A DNA stretch of 37,998 nucleotides from contig NZ_CAMKRR010000022.1 of the NCBI RefSeq assembly GCF_946415235.1, positions 1-37,998 on the forward strand, given 5' to 3'. Made by a program: the position numbers and the translations under genes. The notes under the pieces were generated by a model. It did no database searches. It saw nothing but the letters and a program-made list of their open reading frames with translations, and was not told the DNA's origin. Source of the stretch: an uncultured Ruminococcus sp. Lineage in GTDB: Bacteria; Bacillota; Clostridia; Oscillospirales; Ruminococcaceae. This document shows positions 8,407-16,294 of the stretch, piece by piece (the stretch's first letter is position 1; every line of letters begins with the position of its first letter).

Positions 8407-8988
8407 TCAGTTTTCGATGAACTGGGCATGGGGACAGTGTTTTTTCAGCTGCTCCGATACCTCACCGAATACTTTTCTGTTATCTTCGTTTGACTTTTTC
8501 CGACTGACGAAGAGACGGTTTCCCGTAAATTTTCTTATGCACCATTTTTTACCGTTTGTGCATCTGAACTTTATATAAGACTTGTCATAATTCCGCCCTT
8601 TATGATACCAAATAAATGCTTTCGGGCGAACAGAAGTGATATCTTCATATCTGACAGCTGCGGGTATCTCAAAGCTGACGAAATATTCATTCAGAAAGAA
8701 ATGGGTATCGTTGAATGATAACGAACAGTTTTCAAGCAGATCTGCGATGTCGGGAAGCTCTTCCTTCAGCTTTTTCAGACGGCGGCTGTAAATAAAGAAA
8801 TTCAGCCACGTGAGAAAAGCGATGAGCAGAAGCAGTCCCCATACCCAGCATTCGGCAAACAGCGTATCAAGGTCGGTACCCACGGATGTGAGTTTTATTA
8901 TGCAGTATATTATTACAAGAACGATAACAGGGATAAGTATGATATGAGGCAAATAGCATTTTTTCAGTGCCTTTCTGTAGCGTTCCAT
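8407..8988 (-). CDS. Small membrane protein of unknown function inside pheS-pheT
   Basis: I do not recognise a family with confidence. The 193-residue protein has a short basic N-terminus, two hydrophobic helices (about 13-33 and 48-68), then a basic segment and a soluble C-terminal domain (about 85-190) of alternating strands ending in a Lys/Arg-rich stretch. That arrangement resembles YcxB-like or PH-like membrane-tethered domains. It starts two bases after the pheS stop codon, and pheT follows after 50 bases with its own Shine-Dalgarno sequence, so it is cotranscribed under the Phe T-box. Nothing in its sequence suggests a role in tRNA charging; its presence between the two subunits of an obligate complex is odd. 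Confidence 0.75.
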   Translation of the reverse strand: MERYRKALKKCYLPHIILIPVIVLVIIYCIIKLTSVGTDLDTLFAECWVWGLLLLIAFLTWLNFFIYSRRLKKLKEELPDIADLLENCSLSFNDTHFFLNEYFVSFEIPAAVRYEDITSVRPKAFIWYHKGRNYDKSYIKFRCTNGKKWCIRKFTGNRLFVSRKKSNEDNRKVFGEVSEQLKKHCPHAQFIEN

Positions 8989-8990
8989 GC

Positions 8991-10019
8991 TCAGAACTGC
9001 TCTAAGAAGCGGACATCGTTCTCATAGAGGAGACGGAGATCGTTGATATCGAAGCGTCCCATTACCATACGCTCAAGTCCGAGACCGAATGCAAAGCCCG
9101 AGTATTCCTCAGGGTCGATACCGCAGTTCTCCAGTACCTTTGGGTGTACCATGCCTGCGCCGAGAAGCTCGATATAGCCCTCGTCCTTACACATGGAGCA
9201 GCCCTTTCCGCCGCAGTTGAAGCAGCTTATATCAACCTCGCAGCTTGGCTCGGTGAAGGGGAAGTGGTGAGGACGGAAACGGAGCTTGCAGTCGCTGCCG
9301 TAAAGCTTCTTCATGAGCATTTCGAGAGTGCCCTTGAGGTCGCTCATTGTGATGCCCTTATCTACTACGAGTCCCTCTATCTGGTGGAAGAGAGGGGAAT
9401 GAGTAGCGTCAACAGCGTCCGAACGGAAAACTCGTCCGGGGGAGATGATACGGATAGGGGGCTTCTGGTTCTCCATAACGTGAACCTGTACGGAAGAGGT
9501 CTGTGTACGGAGGAGTACTGACTCGTCTGTGTCCTCGATATAGAATGTATCCTGTGTGTCTCTTGCGGGATGATCGGGAGGAAGATTGAGAGCCTCGAAT
9601 ACGTGATAGTCGTCGTCGATCTCGGGACCGTCGGCGATATTGAAGCCCATGCCGATGAATATTTCCCTTATCTCGTTCTCAACTTTGGTAAGCGGATGGA
9701 GCTTGCCGAAGGGAGCGTGCCTGCCCGGGAGAGTGATGTCGATCTTTTCCTCCGCAAGCTTTGCAGCCTGTGCGTTTGCCTTCAGTGAAGCGAGCTTGCT
9801 GCCGAGAGCTTCTTCGATGTCTGCTCTTACCTTGTTTGCAAGCTGACCTATTACAGGTCTTTCTTCTGCGGAGAGCTGTCCCATCTGTTTGAGAATGGCG
9901 GTGAGCTCACCCTTTTTTCCGAGGAATTTTATCCTCAGGTCGTCCAGCGCCTTGATCTCGGTGCAGGATTCAAGCTCCTGCTTTGCCAGCGCTTCGATTT
10001 TCTCAAGCTGTTCTTTCAT
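8991..10019 (-). CDS. pheS: Phenylalanyl-tRNA synthetase alpha subunit
   Basis: The 342-residue catalytic alpha chain of PheRS. It has an N-terminal coiled coil (about 1-85) that contacts tRNA and a class II catalytic domain. Motif 2 is GRVFRSDAVDATHSPLFHQIEG and motif 3 lies in the C-terminal GLGLERMVM. A CFNCGGKGCSMC cysteine cluster in the C-terminal third is common in Firmicute PheS. The ATG is preceded by GAGGTG at good spacing. It is the first gene after the Phe T-box, but a palindromic repeat of about 145 bases lies between the T-box terminator and the start codon. Confidence 0.96.
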   Translation of the reverse strand: MKEQLEKIEALAKQELESCTEIKALDDLRIKFLGKKGELTAILKQMGQLSAEERPVIGQLANKVRADIEEALGSKLASLKANAQAAKLAEEKIDITLPGRHAPFGKLHPLTKVENEIREIFIGMGFNIADGPEIDDDYHVFEALNLPPDHPARDTQDTFYIEDTDESVLLRTQTSSVQVHVMENQKPPIRIISPGRVFRSDAVDATHSPLFHQIEGLVVDKGITMSDLKGTLEMLMKKLYGSDCKLRFRPHHFPFTEPSCEVDISCFNCGGKGCSMCKDEGYIELLGAGMVHPKVLENCGIDPEEYSGFAFGLGLERMVMGRFDINDLRLLYENDVRFLEQF

Positions 10020-10034
10020 TGTTTCACCTCATTA

Positions 10035-10180
10035 AGAATTAATGCGAAATGCTTAATTCGTAATTCGTAATTAAGGTATCGCCTAACGGCGATAGATTAA
10101 AGGTGTCGGAACATATAATGATCCGTCCGCGTGAGCGGACACATATAATTACGCATTACGAATTATGAATTATGAATTAA
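10035..10180. repeat. Palindromic repeat element (MITE-like) in the pheS leader
   Basis: The ends are AT-rich tandem units in inverted orientation: AATTCGTAATTCGTAATT on the left and TACGAATTATGAATTATGAA on the right. Between them are two perfect hairpins, TATCGCC/GGCGATA (10077-10094) and GTCCGC/GCGGAC (10125-10140). It contains no coding sequence. Being inside the transcribed leader, it would form a long extra hairpin before the pheS ribosome binding site. Confidence 0.65.
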
Positions 10181-10430
10181 AAAAAGCCCTGTCCAACAGG
10201 ACAAGACTTAAAACCTTGCTTTTATACCACCCATTGTCAGGAGAGCCGACACTCTCTTGTCTTTAACGCAGACCTACGTCGTCAGCCTACCACGCCGTTA
10301 AATCGGCGCTTCCGCTCCGCCCCTCGTGAGTGAACTTCGGAATGTGCCGTTACAGGGCGCTTTCACCTTTCCGCCCCTCTCTGAAGAAACTCCTGCATTC
10401 TTACTCTCTCAGTCATCGGGTTATAAACCT
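10181..10430 (-). promoter_or_regulatory. T-box riboswitch, phenylalanine specific (UUC specifier)
   Basis: Read on the minus strand, stem I contains CAGAGAGGGG and AAGGTGAAAG elements. The specifier loop reads GAAG-TTC-ACTC, with TTC (Phe) at 10334-10332, in exactly the frame seen in the asnS leader (GAAT-AAC-ACTC). The T-box sequence is the variant GGGTGGTATAAAAGC (about 10232-10218). The terminator GTCTTGTCC-TGTT-GGACAGGGC plus seven T's is at 10209-10181. Uncharged tRNA-Phe would switch on pheS, the membrane gene and pheT. Confidence 0.92.
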
Positions 10431-10459
10431 ATTATATACGCGCTTTCCGAAAAAATCAA
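10431..10459 (-). promoter_or_regulatory. Promoter of the pheS unit
   Basis: On the minus strand: TTGATT (10459-10454), 17 bases, TATAAT (10436-10431), just upstream of T-box stem I. Confidence 0.85.
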
Positions 10460-10540
10460 GAGCTTTTTTGAAATTTTTTCCGCAGTTGGTGTACACTTGT
10501 GAAAAAAAGATGAAGCAATTGAAAATTTTGAACGGATTTG

Positions 10541-10569
10541 TTGCAATCTGACGGAAAATGTGTTATCAT
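10541..10569 (+). promoter_or_regulatory. Promoter of the DUF6106-nnr unit
   Basis: TTGCAA (10541-10546), 17 bases, TATCAT (10564-10569). The expected start at about 10576 coincides with the first base of the closing helix of the structured leader. Confidence 0.75.
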
Positions 10570-10576
10570 ATATGTA

Positions 10577-10711
10577 ATGTGCCCTCAATGACAGCCGTCA
10601 GGCGGCCATTGTCCCGAAATGCATTCGGGGAGCGCAGTTCCTTTAATATAAAAGGGGAGCTGTGCCTTGTATTTCTTCATGTCAGGCCCTTTCGGGCAGA
10701 CATCGGCACAT
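10577..10711 (+). ncRNA. Candidate structured 5' leader (multi-branched RNA), unidentified
   Basis: A 7-bp closing helix pairs ATGTGCC (10577-10583) with GGCACAT (10705-10711). Four hairpins sit inside it: CAATG-aca-GCCG/CGGC-CATTG (10586-10611), CCCGAA/TTCGGG (10613-10629), GCGCAGTTCCTTT/AAAGGGGAGCTGTGC (10632-10665, with wobble pairs) and ATGTC..GCCC/GGGC..GACAT (10679-10703). The result is a compact five-way junction that begins at the predicted transcription start. I do not recognise a known riboswitch class, and no terminator hairpin follows before the start codon at 10741. It could be a riboswitch, a stability element or a small RNA. Confidence 0.5.
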
Positions 10712-10740
10712 GACCCAAAAACAGAAACGGAGAATAAATA

Positions 10741-11265
10741 ATGGATAATTTTGCTGAACAGCTCGTAAAAAAGAACGAAACAAACGCTGATAAAACAAGA
10801 AGATTTTCAATGATGATAGTCGGTATCCTTTTCAGTGCCGCGCTTCTGCTCCTTACGTTATTTCAGGCGAGGAGTCCGCTCTTAGTGCTCCTCGGGTTCG
10901 CACTTGCGGCGGCGGCAGGCTACGGGACCTATTATTTCGTTCAGAACACCTATGTTGAGTATGAGTACACCTTCACCAACGGAGAACTCGATGTGGATAA
11001 GATAATCGCAAAGAAGAAGCGCCGCCCGATGCTCTCGACAAGCATAAGACAGTTCACGGACTTCGGCAGATACGAGGAAGGCATGGAAGAGACCGCCGAT
11101 ATGACCGTGATAATGGCTACGGACAATCTAGCTTCACATGAGTACTACGCCGACTTTACCGACGAAACAGTAGGCTCGGCAAGGCTCATCTTCGTTCCCG
11201 ATGAAAGAATGCTGGAGAATATAAGCAAGTTCCTTCCAGCAAAGCTGAGAACGAAGCAGCACTGA
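10741..11265 (+). CDS. DUF6106-like small membrane protein
   Basis: The 174-residue protein starts MDNFAEQLVKKNET, which resembles the clostridial DUF6106 family. It has two adjacent hydrophobic helices (about 24-42 and 45-65) and a cytosolic-looking C-terminal domain containing EYEYTFTNGELDVDKIIAKKKR, a pattern of PH-like membrane-tethered domains. CGGAG about 9 bases upstream supports the start. It is the first gene after the structured leader and is probably cotranscribed with nnr, 56 bases downstream. No catalytic motif is visible, and the function is unknown. The family name rests on recall of the N-terminal pattern. Confidence 0.75.
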   Translation: MDNFAEQLVKKNETNADKTRRFSMMIVGILFSAALLLLTLFQARSPLLVLLGFALAAAAGYGTYYFVQNTYVEYEYTFTNGELDVDKIIAKKKRRPMLSTSIRQFTDFGRYEEGMEETADMTVIMATDNLASHEYYADFTDETVGSARLIFVPDERMLENISKFLPAKLRTKQH

Positions 11266-11321
11266 TGAACAGATAAAAAATTCTATTTCAGCGTCAAACG
11301 CTAAAAGGGGAGGTAATATAT

Positions 11322-13028
11322 ATGCAGATAGTTACACCAAAGCAGATGAGCAGGCTGGAGGAGCGATCCGAGAAACTGGGCGTTACCAAGAGGCAGCTCA
11401 TGGAGAATGCAGGCAGGGAGCTTGCGGCGCTTATCGACGGATACTGCCGAAATGAAGCGCAGCTGCCGCCTGAGGAATGCTCCATAGTGTTCCTTGCGGG
11501 TACGGGCAACAACGGCGGTGATTGCTTTGCCGCGGCGGATATACTCGTATATAAGGGCTACATGATAACTGTCATACACATAGGCGGACTTCCGAAATCT
11601 CCTCTTGCTCAGGAAATGCTGAGCAGACTGCCGAGAGAGCGCATAAGCTTCATCGAGGGATTCAGGAGCGGCAATGTTGAGGCTGCTATCGAAGCGGCGG
11701 AGCTTGATTATATGACCATTCAGCCGAAAAGCAATGACGGCTCCGACGACAGCCATGACCGAAATCCCCTTGAAGATATACTCTTTGTGGAGAAGCGGAG
11801 AATGGGACTTATCAAGGGTGCGGTCGTAGGCGCACAGGTGCTTGTGGACGGAGTTTTCGGCACGGGCTTCCACGGACAGCTGGACAAGGATACTATAGGC
11901 ATATTCGGCATAGGCTCGGGAGCTTACCGTGTGGCTGTGGATATCCCCAGCGGCGGAAACAGCTCTGCGGGAACGGCTGCCGCAGGTATATTCAAGGCTG
12001 ACGAGACCCTTACATTCGGATTTATAAAGTCGGGAATGTCACAGTTCCCGCTGAAAAAGTACTGCGGAAAGGTGACTGTGGCAGATATAGGCATACCCAA
12101 AAGCGCTCTCGGTATACTTGACGGGGAAAGGAAGTATATCCGCATCGAAAGGAACTTCCTTGCGGCTTATCCTCCCAAGCGTGAAAGGGACGCTCATAAG
12201 GGCTGCTTCGGTACGGTCCTCGTTATAGCGGGAAGCTCCTCTATGCGCGGTGCGGCGGCATTTGCGGCTCTCGGAGCTCTTCGCAGCGGCGCAGGACTTG
12301 TAAGAGTAGCTTCCGTGGAAAAATGCATAGATACAGTATCGGTGCTTGCACCCGAGGCTACGTTCATAGAGCTGGAAAGCGACGATTACGGATTCATGCT
12401 CTACGACAGCAGCAAAGATGTGCTGGCTGAGGCTATGAAAAAGGCAGACGCTGTCGTTATTGGATGCGGTATGGGAGTTACTCCCGACACCATAGAGCTC
12501 ACAAGGTTTGTGGCTCAGACTGCGGAATGCCCTGTTATTATTGACGCAGATGGAATAAATTGCATTGCAAAGGACATAAACATTCTAATGAAGAAGCAGA
12601 CGGATATAGTTATAACTCCTCATATGGGAGAAATGGCTCGTCTGCTGAGTTGCAGCACCGATATGATAGCCGAGAACAGGCTCATTGCGGCTGAAAAGTA
12701 CGCTGAACAGTTTGGCATAACCGTTGTGCTCAAGGGCGCAGGCACGGTAGTTGCCGACAGCCATTCAACAGCTGCAAATCATACTGGCAACGCAGGAATG
12801 AGCGTTGGCGGAAGCGGCGATGTACTCGCAGGTGTGATAGGAGCTGCTATCGCGCAGGGCTGCGGGATATTCGACGGCACCTGTGCAGGTGTGTATATGC
12901 ATGGACTGGCAGGAGATGCAGCGGCTCAGAAGCTGGGCATGGAAGCTATGCTCCCGCGCGATATCATCGCAAATCTGCCCGATGCATTCGGTATACTAAG
13001 AGAAAAGAAGAATAATATGACCGTATAA
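11322..13028 (+). CDS. nnr: Bifunctional NAD(P)H-hydrate epimerase / ADP-dependent dehydratase
   Basis: The enzyme repairs NADHX and NADPHX. The N-terminal YjeF_N epimerase domain (about 1-270) shows GTGNNGGD at 60-67 and VDIPSG at 206-211. The C-terminal ribokinase-like ADP-dependent (S)-NAD(P)H-hydrate dehydratase domain (about 275-568) shows VIAGSSSMRGAAAF, VIIDADG, ITPHMGEM and GGSGD with the catalytic Asp at 500. AGGGGAGGT directly before the ATG is a strong ribosome binding site. At 568 residues it is longer than the usual roughly 500. Part of the surplus is a charged insertion at about 130-163 (SNDGSDDSHDRN) in the epimerase domain. It sits in an operon-like run with the DUF6106-like gene and a lipoprotein. 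Confidence 0.95.
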   Translation: MQIVTPKQMSRLEERSEKLGVTKRQLMENAGRELAALIDGYCRNEAQLPPEECSIVFLAGTGNNGGDCFAAADILVYKGYMITVIHIGGLPKSPLAQEMLSRLPRERISFIEGFRSGNVEAAIEAAELDYMTIQPKSNDGSDDSHDRNPLEDILFVEKRRMGLIKGAVVGAQVLVDGVFGTGFHGQLDKDTIGIFGIGSGAYRVAVDIPSGGNSSAGTAAAGIFKADETLTFGFIKSGMSQFPLKKYCGKVTVADIGIPKSALGILDGERKYIRIERNFLAAYPPKRERDAHKGCFGTVLVIAGSSSMRGAAAFAALGALRSGAGLVRVASVEKCIDTVSVLAPEATFIELESDDYGFMLYDSSKDVLAEAMKKADAVVIGCGMGVTPDTIELTRFVAQTAECPVIIDADGINCIAKDINILMKKQTDIVITPHMGEMARLLSCSTDMIAENRLIAAEKYAEQFGITVVLKGAGTVVADSHSTAANHTGNAGMSVGGSGDVLAGVIGAAIAQGCGIFDGTCAGVYMHGLAGDAAAQKLGMEAMLPRDIIANLPDAFGILREKKNNMTV

Positions 13029-13082
13029 GGCTGCGGTCGGATGTGAAAATTTATTTTCGATACTTTGATTGGAGCTGGTATT

Positions 13083-13679
13083 ATGAAAAGGATTTTTACA
13101 TTCGTACTCACGGCGGCTGCGGCGATATGCCTGACAGCTTGTTCGGTGGCAAATGTGGGCAGTTCTTCGCGGAAGAACAGTCTCGGCTGCGGTTTTTCCG
13201 CTGATGTGAGCATTACTCTTGACCGCCTTGAAGCCGAGGGCGCGGTAAAGCGCTTCGGAGAGGGGGCATGGGAGATAGAGTTCTCCGAGCCAAATACTCT
13301 CAGCGGAGTGAAGCTTGAATTCAGCGAGGGAAATGTCCTTGCGTCCTACAAGGGACTTAGCTTTTCCGTACCTCAGTCGGCTGTTCCCGTAAAGGCTATG
13401 ATGCTCAATCTCATAAAGGCTGTGGACGATAATGCGGGGGCTGATGAGCTCACAGGCGAGGAAAACGATGGTATGCTCAGCGTCAAGGGAAGTCTCGACG
13501 GCGGAGAATATATACTCACCGTTGACGGAGAAGGACTCCTCAGCAGCTTTGAAATGCCGAACAATAAGCTGAAAATGCGGTTTACAGAGCTGAAAGTCAC
13601 TGAGATATCAATTGAGCAGACAACTGCTGATACCACAGCGGAAACGGTTTCGGAAACCGCCGCCGTTACAACTGCATAA
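13083..13679 (+). CDS. Putative lipoprotein
   Basis: 198 residues from the ATG at 13083, which has GGAGCTGG 7-8 bases upstream. The earlier in-frame ATG at 13065 would spoil the signal peptide. MKRIFTFVLTAAAAICLTAC is a lipoprotein signal with the lipobox Cys at 20. The mature part contains beta-strand-like segments (LSGVKLEFSEGNVLASYKGLSF) and ends in a Thr/Ala-rich tail, similar to small clostridial lipoproteins that sense or bind envelope components. The family is not recognised. It lies 54 bases after nnr and before a terminator, so it is probably the last gene of that unit. Confidence 0.75.
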   Translation: MKRIFTFVLTAAAAICLTACSVANVGSSSRKNSLGCGFSADVSITLDRLEAEGAVKRFGEGAWEIEFSEPNTLSGVKLEFSEGNVLASYKGLSFSVPQSAVPVKAMMLNLIKAVDDNAGADELTGEENDGMLSVKGSLDGGEYILTVDGEGLLSSFEMPNNKLKMRFTELKVTEISIEQTTADTTAETVSETAAVTTA

Positions 13680-13686
13680 AAATATA

Positions 13687-13721
13687 GAGGACTTGACAGT
13701 ATTAACGTCAAGTCCTCTTTT
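13687..13721. terminator. Shared terminator of two convergent genes
   Basis: Perfect 11-bp stem GAGGACTTGAC/GTCAAGTCCTC with T's on the plus side and a T-rich stretch on the minus side. Confidence 0.85.
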
Positions 13722-13723
13722 GC

Positions 13724-14815
13724 TTATGAGTAATAATAGTCAAGAAGCAGCCGCACTACCAGCGAATAGGTAAGTATTCCCTCTTCTCTGCCGTTCATTT
13801 TTATATTTGTATCGAAAAAGGTCTCGGAGGCTTCACTGACCGCTTCCGTGGGGATTATTTCCTTTTCGGCGTTTTCCTCCCAGTAGTTCTCTGGAAGAAA
13901 TCTGTAGCAGTCGTTCTGCACTTTTTGTGATACGGGATTATCGAGGGCATGATCGTAAAGATCGTTTTCCCACAGAGCACTGTCAACGTATTCAAAGGCT
14001 TCGAGATAGCCTGCATATTGGAATTCGACATTGTCGCTGCCTGTGGCTGCGATGAACGCAAGGAAGTTCGCTTCGTCCTCCTGTATTATGCCTTTCAGGT
14101 GCGAAAGCTCGTGGCAGACCGTGAAAGGCAGATTGGTCCTTACCATGTCATCGTTGTAGTTGGCTTCAATGGTATAGGGAAGATAGATGCCCGTAGTATA
14201 GGTCTGGCTCATAAAGTATGAGAACTGTATGGGCTTTGCATTTGGGTAGTAGCCTTTGAGCTGGGGATATATCTCTCCTGCGCGTTTCATGGCTTTTTTA
14301 GCCTCTGTCTGAAAGTCGCAGGTGAGTACGAACCTGTCATGCTCGTCGCGGGGCACCTGCTCTGACAGCTCGTTGCATTTTTTTACGAGCATATCGTATA
14401 GTCCGATCATTTCTTCGTCCGTGTGTTCATGGGCATTGGGGAAATACTTTTCCGCAAAGGGAGTACACTGATACATGATAAAGCAGTTCACGGTCTCTGT
14501 AGTCGTTATGTAGCAGATTATCCACAGCACGAGGGCTCCTGCAAAGGCGGCTGTTTTTTTGCGCTTTCCCTTTCTGAATATGAGAAGCAGCAGAAACAGC
14601 GGTATACCGGCGATAACGAGGATAACTCCGCCGACGGTCAGCATTTCTCCCAGCGAAAACGGGATAAGTCCCGTTATGAACGAAACTGCCGCAGATATGT
14701 AAGGGAATACCTCCGCTACGTAAAAGTCTGCGAAAGGTCGGCAGAATCGGGCTAAAACATTGAGAAGCACCATTAAAACTATAATTATCAGGGGAATGCT
14801 GTATCTTTTTTTCAT
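13724..14815 (-). CDS. DUF3810 membrane protein, zincin-like
   Basis: 363 residues. Three hydrophobic segments (about 6-22, 38-80 as two helices, 88-108) are followed by an extracytoplasmic domain. This contains HELSH at 235-239 and a downstream EDEANFLAF block (246-254) that could supply the third zinc ligand, as in gluzincin metallopeptidases. The layout matches the DUF3810 family. The substrate is unknown; an envelope protease is a reasonable inference. The start ATG follows GAGGATAAAGCT. It is monocistronic with its own promoter and is divergent from the lipoprotein at 14997. Confidence 0.85.
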   Translation of the reverse strand: MKKRYSIPLIIIVLMVLLNVLARFCRPFADFYVAEVFPYISAAVSFITGLIPFSLGEMLTVGGVILVIAGIPLFLLLLIFRKGKRKKTAAFAGALVLWIICYITTTETVNCFIMYQCTPFAEKYFPNAHEHTDEEMIGLYDMLVKKCNELSEQVPRDEHDRFVLTCDFQTEAKKAMKRAGEIYPQLKGYYPNAKPIQFSYFMSQTYTTGIYLPYTIEANYNDDMVRTNLPFTVCHELSHLKGIIQEDEANFLAFIAATGSDNVEFQYAGYLEAFEYVDSALWENDLYDHALDNPVSQKVQNDCYRFLPENYWEENAEKEIIPTEAVSEASETFFDTNIKMNGREEGILTYSLVVRLLLDYYYS

Positions 14816-14846
14816 AGCTTTATCCTCTTTCGATGTTATTGATTAT

Positions 14847-14875
14847 ATTGTAGCATATAATCCCTGAAATAGCAA
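14847..14875 (-). promoter_or_regulatory. Promoter of the DUF3810 gene
   Basis: On the minus strand: TTGCTA (14875-14870), 17 bases, TACAAT (14852-14847). Confidence 0.75.
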
Positions 14876-14924
14876 GATATGCGGAGAAAAAGGAAAAATT
14901 AACCTTGATGTAACCTGCTGTTAA

Positions 14925-14953
14925 TTGACTTATACGTGAAAGTATGATATAGT
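14925..14953 (+). promoter_or_regulatory. Promoter of the 14997 lipoprotein gene
   Basis: TTGACT (14925-14930), 17 bases, TATAGT (14948-14953). It is back to back with the DUF3810 promoter, with about 50 bases between the -35 boxes. Confidence 0.75.
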
Positions 14954-14996
14954 TTATAGTGTAAAAGTCGGCTTCTGCCGTATAAGGAGGATATGT

Positions 14997-16199
14997 ATGA
15001 AAAGGATAATTACGGGAGTGATCGCACTTGCGGCGGTCTTATGTACATTTACAGGCTGCGGAAACAAGCCTGACAGCAAAAATGATACGGAAGCTGCTTC
15101 GTCTGCCGCAAAGACAGACAAGGAAAAGGAAACTGACGCAAAAACCGAAGCAAAGACCGAAAAAAAGGAAGATAAGCCCGAAAGCAAGGACAGTGACAAG
15201 GTAAAGGAGGACAAGAAGGAAAAAAGTGACAGCAGTGCAGACAGTGCCGATACTGCGGCTTATGAGGATTTCATAAACGAGTATATCGAGACCTGCAATT
15301 CAAGGGACTTCAAGAAGCTCTTTATCATGCAGATGCCCGAGGGCGGACTTGAGGTAATGGAGGTCTCGCTTATGGCGGAGGCAGCAGAAGTTGGCGAGAC
15401 TTACAGCCTTGACGAGCTGCTTGAAAAGTATGCCGAGTCGGAAGAGAGCAATACCTCAAAGAAAAAGCTTGTGAAAATAGTAAGCGCCGAGGATATAGAC
15501 GATGAAGAGGACGAAGCTATCCGCGGCTACTGTGCGGGATACAAGGTCATGAGCGATTATATCGCGGAGCACGGCGGCAAGGACAAGGTCGATATAAATG
15601 AAATGGAAGCCTATTTCAACGATATTGACAGTGAGAAGATCGCTGATACCGTACAGCTTGATGATGCGAAATACGTTACAATAGAAGTACTCAAAGAGGA
15701 CAGCGGCGAAACCGATGAAGAGGAGTTCTACATATACCGCGTAAAGGGCGGCGAGTGGCGCATGGACGATTCCATGCTCAAGTTTATGAGGAGCGCCCGC
15801 AAAAGATCTGTCACTACCGGTACAAAATCGCTGTTCAACGCAGGAAATACAGCCCTAACGGAGTTCGATGCGGAAAACAAGCTCCCCGAGATGAAAAAGG
15901 CTGTTATCTGCTCGGATGAAAGCAGGAATATCAATGTTCCCGCGGACTTTGACATGGTGGGCTTTAAGAAAAAATTGAACGATTTCTTTGACGAAAGCGG
16001 CAAGTTTGACTGGTTCATGGTCGTAAATGACGGAACGCTGGTCTATGCCGTTGCCGAGGAAAAGGATAAGAACAGGGGCATAGGCACATACCCTGCGGAT
16101 ACTGTCCTGAATTCTGATATGGGTATTTCCGAAGACAAGGATATCAGGAAAAAGAGCTTTGACGAGGTCTACAGCCTCTGTGCGGATTTGATAAAATAA
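14997..16199 (+). CDS. Putative lipoprotein with charged linker
   Basis: 400 residues. The lipoprotein signal MKRIITGVIALAAVLCTFTGC is followed by a highly charged, low-complexity Lys/Glu/Asp/Ser/Thr linker (about 23-80), then a folded domain (about 85-400) with a helical first half and a second half (YIYRVKGGEWRMDDSMLKFM) typical of clostridial DUF4878- or NTF2-like lipoproteins. AAGGAGG is well placed before the ATG. It stands alone, with its own promoter and terminator. I do not recognise a specific family. Confidence 0.75.
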   Translation: MKRIITGVIALAAVLCTFTGCGNKPDSKNDTEAASSAAKTDKEKETDAKTEAKTEKKEDKPESKDSDKVKEDKKEKSDSSADSADTAAYEDFINEYIETCNSRDFKKLFIMQMPEGGLEVMEVSLMAEAAEVGETYSLDELLEKYAESEESNTSKKKLVKIVSAEDIDDEEDEAIRGYCAGYKVMSDYIAEHGGKDKVDINEMEAYFNDIDSEKIADTVQLDDAKYVTIEVLKEDSGETDEEEFYIYRVKGGEWRMDDSMLKFMRSARKRSVTTGTKSLFNAGNTALTEFDAENKLPEMKKAVICSDESRNINVPADFDMVGFKKKLNDFFDESGKFDWFMVVNDGTLVYAVAEEKDKNRGIGTYPADTVLNSDMGISEDKDIRKKSFDEVYSLCADLIK

Positions 16200-16207
16200 C
16201 GCTTTAC

Positions 16208-16238
16208 AGCTCCCCGTATGCATTGCGGGGAGCTTTTG
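16208..16238 (+). terminator. Terminator after the lipoprotein
   Basis: Perfect 9-bp stem AGCTCCCCG/CGGGGAGCT followed by T's. Confidence 0.85.
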
Positions 16239-16266
16239 CATATTTGCGGACACTTCCGAATAGAAT
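16238..16266 (+). promoter_or_regulatory. Candidate SigE-type sporulation promoter of yabP-yabQ
   Basis: GCATATT (16238-16244), 14 bases, AATAGAAT (16259-16266). This resembles the mother-cell SigE pattern (-35 ATATT, -10 CATACANT). No vegetative promoter is seen here. Bacillus yabP and yabQ belong to the SigE regulon. Confidence 0.5.
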
Positions 16267-16294
16267 GAAAGTATCAAATACGGGAGGTACAGCC

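Noticed and set aside
10330..10551. 73-residue plus-strand reading frame
   Set aside because: It lies across the minus-strand Phe T-box and promoter, which fully explain the sequence.
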